NCBI GenBank assembly: GCA_963823095.1
Contig: CAWGKI010000006.1
Span: 1-64,000 of the forward strand
DNA: 64,000 nucleotides
Direction: 5' to 3'
DNA from: CAIVVT01 sp963823095
GTDB taxonomy: Bacteria > Acidobacteriota > Terriglobia > Bryobacterales > Bryobacteraceae
Under the pieces are notes generated by a model. That model worked only from the letters and a program-made list of their open reading frames with translations, had not been told where the DNA came from and did not search any database. Below, piece after piece: positions 58,640-64,000 of this stretch. How positions within the stretch are numbered: the first letter of the stretch is position 1; each line of letters begins with the position of its first letter. A program made the position numbers and the translations under genes.

Positions 58640-61600
58640 TCAGGGCATTGGAACAGCTCCCAGGGGTGGCGGCGGTGCTGTCACTTTGAGAAACTGCCAG
58701 AAGCATTGGCCATTCAGCGGATTCTGGTTCATTCTGTACAGGTGAACGTGGGTGCCTTCGAACGGATAATGACCGTGAGTGGTATCTTGACGGTAGCCGA
58801 TGGTGCCCACTGGTGGCGAGCACGGTGGCCACTTCTTTTGATCCGTTTGATTGGCAATTCCTGAAATTGCCTCCCCAAGCACCATGAGGACCGGCGGGAG
58901 ATAATCAATCGCGGCGCAAAGCCAAGCGTAGGGACCACAAGCGGCAGGGTTGGGAATCGGTTGGGCCTGCATAAAGCCAGACCCGGGGCCATTCACTGGT
59001 CCAACTGGCGGTCCCCCTAAAGCGTCATACCACCAGCCTGCGGAGCCGATACCGGTAGTGTCCTGGGTGTGATACTTGCTCGCGAACTCGCTGGCATATA
59101 AGCTTGCGTTTTGGCCGACGTACTGAGAATAAGCCTGCGTCATATCAGACGAGCCTGTACCGCCATACGAATAACAGCCCTCGCCCATCCACGTCCCGCT
59201 CGGTCCGCAGGCCCCGTCCAGCCCGAGTGGGTCGGTTTGGCTTGTCGGATCTCCAGAAACATACGCATATCGATTCCAGCTCTGCGGCAGGCTCGGGTCC
59301 ACCGCGGCCATCCCCGCCGGATCGGGACTGATCCAACGGCCCTCGATCGCACTATGCTCGCGGTACAGGAAATCGTACAAATCCGTGGCGCCCAGATCCT
59401 GGTTCTGGCCCGTGAAGCTCCGGTCCGTGGTACCCGTTTCGTTGTAGGATTCGCCAAACGGCGCATAGGCGCCGTCATAGTAAACCGTGCGCGAGGTCGT
59501 GGAGGCTATCCGCGACGAGCCGAGCCAGTCTGGATGGCGGTAGTAGCTCAAGCTCGTCCCCGCGTACACAGCCGTCGCTCCGCCCGGCAGGGGCACAAAC
59601 ATCTTCGTCACGGCCTGGCCATTCATCAGTGCGAGCTTGGCGCCGTTGGGAGCATAAAGGATTTCCGTGTATGTTCCAGCTTTAAGCTGTTCGACACGCC
59701 GACCCTGAGCATCGTAAGTCTCGCTGTTGCTGGTACCGTCGAGAGAGGCCAGGCGGCCCTCGGCATCCCAGGTGTAGTTGTGGATACCGTCGCCCGTCAG
59801 ATTACCGTTGGCGTCGTAGGCAAAACCGGTACTGGTGATCCGGTTGGTGGTGGTGGAATAGGACACCGAGAATGGCTGGCCGGTATGCCCGGAGAGTTGC
59901 GATTTGCCGATATTGCCAAACGGATCATACGTGAAGCCTTGCCCCCATTTGCCGCTTCCGCAGTCGGCGTTGCTCAACCGCGCCAGGTCATCGCGCTGGT
60001 AGGTGCAGGTCTGGTTGTTGGCCGCTTGGTTGGTGTCTGTAATGCCCAGGGTGTACAGGCTGCCGTTCGGGTTCCAGGTCAGCGCGCCGGTCATGGAATA
60101 GCTGCCCACGTTGGCCTTGTACTGGGTCATCCGCCCAGTATTGGCGTCGAAGCTGAACGCATCGCTGTCGGAGGATCCCAAGTTCACCGCCGTCGGCTCG
60201 CTGTAAGTATTGTACGCGGTCGACGACACCGGGCTCTGACCGGCCGATGCGGTCACCCCGTTCCAGCGCCCTTCCCCGTCGGCGGCGTAGGTCCAGTTCG
60301 GCACCCCGCTCAGATTGGCGTTCAGCGTGTTCTGCAGCCCGTTGGCCCAGTAGCTGGCGCCCACATGATAGTAGCCGCCCGAGTGTGGCGTGGACTGATA
60401 GACATCGCTCACTTCGCCTCGGGACGAGTAGCTGAATCCGAGGTCGGTGGTCTTGGAGGGGCCGGTATAGGCTTCCGCCAGGCGGCCTTTCGCATTGCTC
60501 ATGCCGACAAGGTTCACGGTGGCCGAATCGTACACAAAGTGCTTTGCCGGCGTGACGCCCGAATAGGGACCGCTGGGATAGGTCACCGCGGTGACCCGGT
60601 GCAGCGCGTCGTAGGCATAACAGGTGACGTTGCCCACCAGGTCGGTCCGCTTCACCAGATCGCCATGCGAAGTGCCGCAGGTCGCGTCGGTGTCGAACGT
60701 GTAGCCGTAGGCCGAGCCGTTGGTTTCCGGATTCGCCTCCGAGATCAGCCGGCTCAACTCATCGTACTGATACGTGCGCGTTTGGCTGCTGCCCGATTGC
60801 GCATTCTGCAACACTCCCGTCAGATTACCCAGGAGATCATAGGTGTACTGGGTCCAGAAACCCGTCTGGCTTGCGGTCTGTGCACATGCCCCACTTCCGC
60901 TGGCGCCGCTCAGCTCGCATACCGAGGTCAGCCGCCCCAGCCCATCGTATTGAAGCTGCCGCTTCTTCGTGTTCGCGTCCCCGGTTCCCAACGGCCCCGT
61001 CTCAATCAAGACATCGTTTTGGGTATAGCTGTACTTCGTCCACCCACTTCCGGCGTCCGTCACCTGCGTGGGGCGGCTGAGAGCGTCATAGACCGTGGTC
61101 GTTCCGTTGCCGCTGGAGGTCTGACCGGCGGTGCCCGAGTAGGGAATCGTGACCTTCGCGGGCCGGCCTAACGAATCGCGGTCGGTTTCCACCGAGTCGT
61201 AGTTGCTTGAACTCTGGCCCTGCTTTCGCTGCGTCACGTGAGGCCGCCCTTGATTGTCGAGCGTGATCCGCGAGTCGGCGGTCGACGTGCTGCCATTGAA
61301 GTTCAGCGTGCTCTCGGTCGCCCAGGCGGAAGGGCTGGTCGAGTAAGCAACCGTGGCCTGCGCTGTGGTCGGGTCGGTTGAAGCGGTAGTTCGCCAGAAG
61401 TTGGGATCGTTGTACGTCGTCGTCCAGATCTTGCTGTTCTCGTCCGTCAAGGAGGTTTGCACGGCGCCGCTGCAATTCCAAACGAAGGAGCGCGTCAGCG
61501 TCAGCGGCTCGTTCACGCCGGTGGGAAACGCGTTGCCGCAACTGGCCGTGGCATTGGCATACGTGAATGTCGTTTGCGCGCCGTTGGTGTCGGTCGCCGT

Positions 61601-63286
61601 TTGCACATTGCCCGTATCGAAATACGTGAAGGTCTTGCTGATCGTGCTTGAGCCGCTGGTGAGCTGGCTGATCGTCGTGGCGTTCCCGCGCGAGCCGGTG
61701 ACGCCTATGTGTTGCGGCGTGCCGGTTGTGGTTACGACTGCGGTCTGGTCGTAGGAGTAACTGGTCTGCGCCACAGCTGCGCTGCCACCCGTATCCACCG
61801 TCACGCTCGACGGCCGGTTCATAATGCCATTCCCGAGTGAAGCGTAGGCGGTGACTGTCTTCCTCAAAGGCGTTGCGGGCGGTGCCCCTGGACCCCAATC
61901 GTACTCGTCGGTTTCCTTCAAAAGCCCGTAGGTCGTGTCGAAGGTCTTTACCGACTTCGCTTGCAGGTTCGAAGCACCGGGCAGGGTCGTGATCACGCTC
62001 ACCGTGCCGATCGGCAAGCTCACCGCCGTAGCCGGACACGGCGAGGAAGAATTGTTGTAGCAGGTATCCACGGTCTTAAGAAGCGTCGCGCTGCCCTGGT
62101 TCACCTTCCGCTGCGTCTCATAGATGGTCTGAAAACTCATTGCGGTTACGTTGCTCTGCGGATCGGTGATATTCGTTGTCCATTGCGTGCCGCTCTCGGC
62201 ATGCGCGTATGACCACGCGCCGTCGGGAGTCGTCCGCGTCAGCGTGGCCGCCGTGCCGTCGCCGCAGGTGATCCCGTTGCTCCCACCCGTGTAACCGTAG
62301 GTGGTCGTTCCGCCAGTGGGCAAAGTGATGGAGGCGATGCGCCCGGTGACGTGCGTGGGGTTCCCTGGAGTTGCTTCGTAGCCGATGACGTAGGATGTCC
62401 CGTCCGGCAGGACGATGCTGGAAACGAGATTCTGGGTTTGCGCGCCGTATTCGGTGATGCCACTGCACCCAAACGCCGTCTGCACTGTGTACGCCGTGTA
62501 TCTCATCTGAAAGGCACTCGAGCCGCTTTGCGGATTCGGATATGTAAGGACTGTCGGGCTGGATGGAGTCCCGGTTCCAGTAACGGTCAGTGCCCCGCTC
62601 GAGGCGCTCAGGGTGTCCATGAAGGTGGTTGTACCGGTGTTGTACGTGGCCGCGATCTGGTTGCCGTTCGTGTCGGTGCTGGTTCCGCTGCCCTGGGGAA
62701 CAAACGGGGCATTGATCAAGACCCCCGCGCTCGAAGTCAGAGATTCGCTGAGATTTCCACCACTAATGGCCACGGCAAGAGTGAGCCCCGATCCGTCGCT
62801 TATTGTGACCTTCTGCGAGGACGGCGGGTAGCCAGTGCAGGGTGATGCGCCGTTCGAAATAGCCTCCCCCAGGAAGGTGTGCGTCATACCTACCGTGTCA
62901 TGGTATTGCCAGCCCGCCCAGATCGTGTACTGGTAGAGGGTAGGGTAAACAAAACACGCGGCTTGCGAAGCGGTATACGAGATGTAGCCAGTTACCGCTT
63001 GCGTGTTTGCGGTCCAGCCCCAGGTCGCGCTCGTTGGCGCCCAAACGGAGGCACTGGGATTCCAGACAGCGCTGTCGTAAGCCAGACTGTAGCTGAATGC
63101 TGTGCCTCTGCCCGCTTTCTGTATGATCGGAATCTCAAAGTGCACGTTCAAATTGGCGTTGTTCACCGTATCGAACGCACTCGCGCTGAAACTTCCGAAC
63201 GGCGGATACCCGGTGGCGGGCTGAGCTTGCATGGTGTGGGCCATCGCCCACACTCCAACGAATAGAAGTGCTCGAAGATGTCGCAT
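58640..63286 (-). CDS. RHS/YD-repeat protein with C-terminal tip
   Basis: Encodes 1548 residues. The signal peptide is MRHLRALLFVGVWAMAHTMQ. An N-terminal beta domain (PPFGSFSASAFDTVNNANLN, VHFEIPIIQKAGRGTAFSYS) leads into a long series of YD repeats, e.g. YDGLGRLTSVCELSG, YDELSRLISEANPET, YDALHRVTAVTYPSG and YQRDDLARLSNADCG. The conserved RHS core ends with DLYDFLYREHSAIEGRWISP, YVSGDPTSQTDPLGL at about residue 1350. The remaining 195 residues are the variable tip, with a hydrophobic stretch (CGPYAWLCAAIDYLPPVLMV) and a His-rich end (DTTHGHYPFEGTHVHLYRMN) that could be a metal-dependent active site. RHS shells encapsulate and deliver such tips. Candidate immunity genes follow directly. Export is by signal peptide, and no VgrG or PAAR is seen. 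Confidence 0.88.
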   Translation of the reverse strand: MRHLRALLFVGVWAMAHTMQAQPATGYPPFGSFSASAFDTVNNANLNVHFEIPIIQKAGRGTAFSYSLAYDSAVWNPSASVWAPTSATWGWTANTQAVTGYISYTASQAACFVYPTLYQYTIWAGWQYHDTVGMTHTFLGEAISNGASPCTGYPPSSQKVTISDGSGLTLAVAISGGNLSESLTSSAGVLINAPFVPQGSGTSTDTNGNQIAATYNTGTTTFMDTLSASSGALTVTGTGTPSSPTVLTYPNPQSGSSAFQMRYTAYTVQTAFGCSGITEYGAQTQNLVSSIVLPDGTSYVIGYEATPGNPTHVTGRIASITLPTGGTTTYGYTGGSNGITCGDGTAATLTRTTPDGAWSYAHAESGTQWTTNITDPQSNVTAMSFQTIYETQRKVNQGSATLLKTVDTCYNNSSSPCPATAVSLPIGTVSVITTLPGASNLQAKSVKTFDTTYGLLKETDEYDWGPGAPPATPLRKTVTAYASLGNGIMNRPSSVTVDTGGSAAVAQTSYSYDQTAVVTTTGTPQHIGVTGSRGNATTISQLTSGSSTISKTFTYFDTGNVQTATDTNGAQTTFTYANATASCGNAFPTGVNEPLTLTRSFVWNCSGAVQTSLTDENSKIWTTTYNDPNFWRTTASTDPTTAQATVAYSTSPSAWATESTLNFNGSTSTADSRITLDNQGRPHVTQRKQGQSSSNYDSVETDRDSLGRPAKVTIPYSGTAGQTSSGNGTTTVYDALSRPTQVTDAGSGWTKYSYTQNDVLIETGPLGTGDANTKKRQLQYDGLGRLTSVCELSGASGSGACAQTASQTGFWTQYTYDLLGNLTGVLQNAQSGSSQTRTYQYDELSRLISEANPETNGSAYGYTFDTDATCGTSHGDLVKRTDLVGNVTCYAYDALHRVTAVTYPSGPYSGVTPAKHFVYDSATVNLVGMSNAKGRLAEAYTGPSKTTDLGFSYSSRGEVSDVYQSTPHSGGYYHVGASYWANGLQNTLNANLSGVPNWTYAADGEGRWNGVTASAGQSPVSSTAYNTYSEPTAVNLGSSDSDAFSFDANTGRMTQYKANVGSYSMTGALTWNPNGSLYTLGITDTNQAANNQTCTYQRDDLARLSNADCGSGKWGQGFTYDPFGNIGKSQLSGHTGQPFSVSYSTTTNRITSTGFAYDANGNLTGDGIHNYTWDAEGRLASLDGTSNSETYDAQGRRVEQLKAGTYTEILYAPNGAKLALMNGQAVTKMFVPLPGGATAVYAGTSLSYYRHPDWLGSSRIASTTSRTVYYDGAYAPFGESYNETGTTDRSFTGQNQDLGATDLYDFLYREHSAIEGRWISPDPAGMAAVDPSLPQSWNRYAYVSGDPTSQTDPLGLDGACGPSGTWMGEGCYSYGGTGSSDMTQAYSQYVGQNASLYASEFASKYHTQDTTGIGSAGWWYDALGGPPVGPVNGPGSGFMQAQPIPNPAACGPYAWLCAAIDYLPPVLMVLGEAISGIANQTDQKKWPPCSPPVGTIGYRQDTTHGHYPFEGTHVHLYRMNQNPLNGQCFWQFLKVTAPPPPLGAVPMP

Positions 63287-63295
63287 GACTTGTCC

Positions 63296-64000
63296 TTACT
63301 GGATAGGCGGCTGCTGGATGGCAAAATCGGATTGCGGAACGCCTACATTGATCGCGGCGCTGCTCAAAGTCAGATCGAGCAGCAGACTGCGCTGCAGGTA
63401 TTTCTGAATGTGAAAGGGTATTTGCACGCCATTCACAGAGCGGTAGCCCTGGAATGCGATGGTCACCGGGAAATCGGTCAGCTCGTCATTGTCCGGATGT
63501 GCCATGAAATCCAGATACAGAGGGAGAAGCGTGTTGGCATCGAGGTACAGGTCTGCAGTGCTTGCCTGGCGGAGATAGTTGCCGGTCAGTGCATCAAATT
63601 GCCCACTTGGAAGCCGATAGGCGTCGATGTGGATCACATTCTGCCCATCTCGGACTTCGTTCGTCGCAGACACCAGGGTGACTTTATTCGCAGGCCGGAG
63701 CCATTCTTGCACCAGCAGGGCGGGCATAAACCAAGGCGCCGGGTACAACGAGTTGTGAAGAGCGGCAATTTGCTCCTGGCCGCCCGCGCCCGTTGTGGCT
63801 TCGGTACTGCCCTGCCGCACCTGCTTTTGCGTGCCACTGGTCAAGCTCAACAGCGACGAGAAGCTGTCAGCGCCGCTTGCCTCCAGCACAGCGGTGCCCG
63901 TTTCAGCATCAGAACCGGCAGTATACTGCACCGCGGCAAGGAGCTTTGCATCCGTGATGGACACCGTTCCTCCAAGAACCCGCAGCGATGACTGCAGAAC
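63296..64000 (-). CDS. Protein upstream of the RHS gene, partial at window edge
   Basis: At least 234 codons open to the window end. GTG at 63964 is in frame, but coding appears to continue upstream (LQSSLRVLGGTVSITDAKLL). ADSFSSLLSLTSGTQKQVRQ, LYPAPWFMPALLVQEWLRPA, DALTGNYLRQASTADLYLDA and DFPVTIAFQGYRSVNGVQIP, FHIQKYLQRSLLLDLTLSSA suggest a beta-rich, LolA/DUF4292-like fold similar to proteins that sit next to RHS genes in acidobacteria. The stop is nine bases before the RHS ATG, so the two are co-transcribed. Its function, perhaps in RHS export or display, is unknown. Confidence 0.55.
   Translation of the reverse strand, partial: VLQSSLRVLGGTVSITDAKLLAAVQYTAGSDAETGTAVLEASGADSFSSLLSLTSGTQKQVRQGSTEATTGAGGQEQIAALHNSLYPAPWFMPALLVQEWLRPANKVTLVSATNEVRDGQNVIHIDAYRLPSGQFDALTGNYLRQASTADLYLDANTLLPLYLDFMAHPDNDELTDFPVTIAFQGYRSVNGVQIPFHIQKYLQRSLLLDLTLSSAAINVGVPQSDFAIQQPPIQ

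Noticed and set aside
59111..61171. Open frame of 686 codons antisense to the RHS gene
   Set aside because: Mirrors the YD-repeat coding strand. Val/Gly/Arg-biased low-complexity translation with no start signal.

Overview
The window reads as a high-GC chromosomal segment of an acidobacterium, probably of the Solibacter/Bryobacter type. The inference rests on a 1106-residue Oar-like TonB-dependent receptor with an N-terminal carboxypeptidase-regulatory domain, a membrane-anchored winged-helix regulator of the VRVQVSQLRKRLEHYF type, a protein of the NAQHSTGPRT family, secreted S9 and M20 peptidases, GH2 and GH39 glycosidases, large RHS proteins and many dispersed palindromic repeats. No rRNA, tRNA or housekeeping marker is present, so the placement is only moderately certain.

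Layout. 1-612: frameshifted 3' end of a tandem-repeat surface protein. 1.0-6.6 kb: secreted FKBP-type isomerase, then a copper/silver-type RND efflux pair (CusB-like adaptor with several frameshifts, intact CusA). 6.7-10.8 kb: a truncated secreted protein, a small membrane protein, hairpin elements, a NAQHSTGPRT-family protein and a transmembrane winged-helix regulator. 11.2-14.6 kb: TonB-dependent receptor. 14.6-17.8 kb: three toxin-antitoxin loci (degraded PIN with ribbon-helix-helix, HigB/HigA, MNT/HEPN), a transposase fragment and dispersed repeats. 17.86-17.95 kb: two different orphan CRISPR-type repeats. 18.5-26.9 kb: type I restriction-modification operon hsdM-hsdS-X-hsdR-metallopeptidase, where X is an uncharacterised protein with a PD-(D/E)XK-like signature and hsdR carries several frameshifts. 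27.0-28.6 kb: three-gene operon of unknown function on the opposite strand. 28.7-32.1 kb: a graveyard of repeats and gene fragments (second HsdR start, duplicated metallopeptidase 3' end, DUF3800, DarT C-terminus) with an intact DarG antitoxin. 32.5-34.2 kb: GH39-like glycosidase. 34.6-41.2 kb: divergent Sfp-type phosphopantetheinyl transferase and a 1904-residue NRPS (acyl-ligase/A-PCP-C-A-PCP-TE) whose second A domain carries a beta-alanine-like code. 41.6-50.7 kb: polytopic membrane protein, GH2 glycosidase, M20 peptidase, ECHDC3-like crotonase, S9 peptidase with one frameshift. 50.9-55.3 kb: a toxin-antitoxin island (BrnT/BrnA, RelE/XRE with a nonsense-truncated toxin, antitoxin/VapC, HigB/HigA, and the ghost of a second higBA) plus a dual-specificity phosphatase. 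55.6-64 kb: an orphan RHS tip with an acyl-carrier-like downstream gene, two small candidate immunity genes, a full-length 1548-residue RHS protein and a gene running off the window.

How it works together. The window mixes stable metabolic and secretion genes with defence and addiction modules. Restriction-modification, eight toxin-antitoxin loci in various states of decay, orphan CRISPR-type repeats and RHS tip/immunity cassettes lie among at least three families of dispersed repeats. One family has a hairpin resembling domain V of group II introns. Short duplications at module edges indicate repeated insertion and deletion at these places. Single-base frameshifts in otherwise well-conserved reading frames (adaptor, HsdR, S9 peptidase, RHS copy, repeat protein) could be real decay or assembly indels. 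The sequence alone cannot decide.
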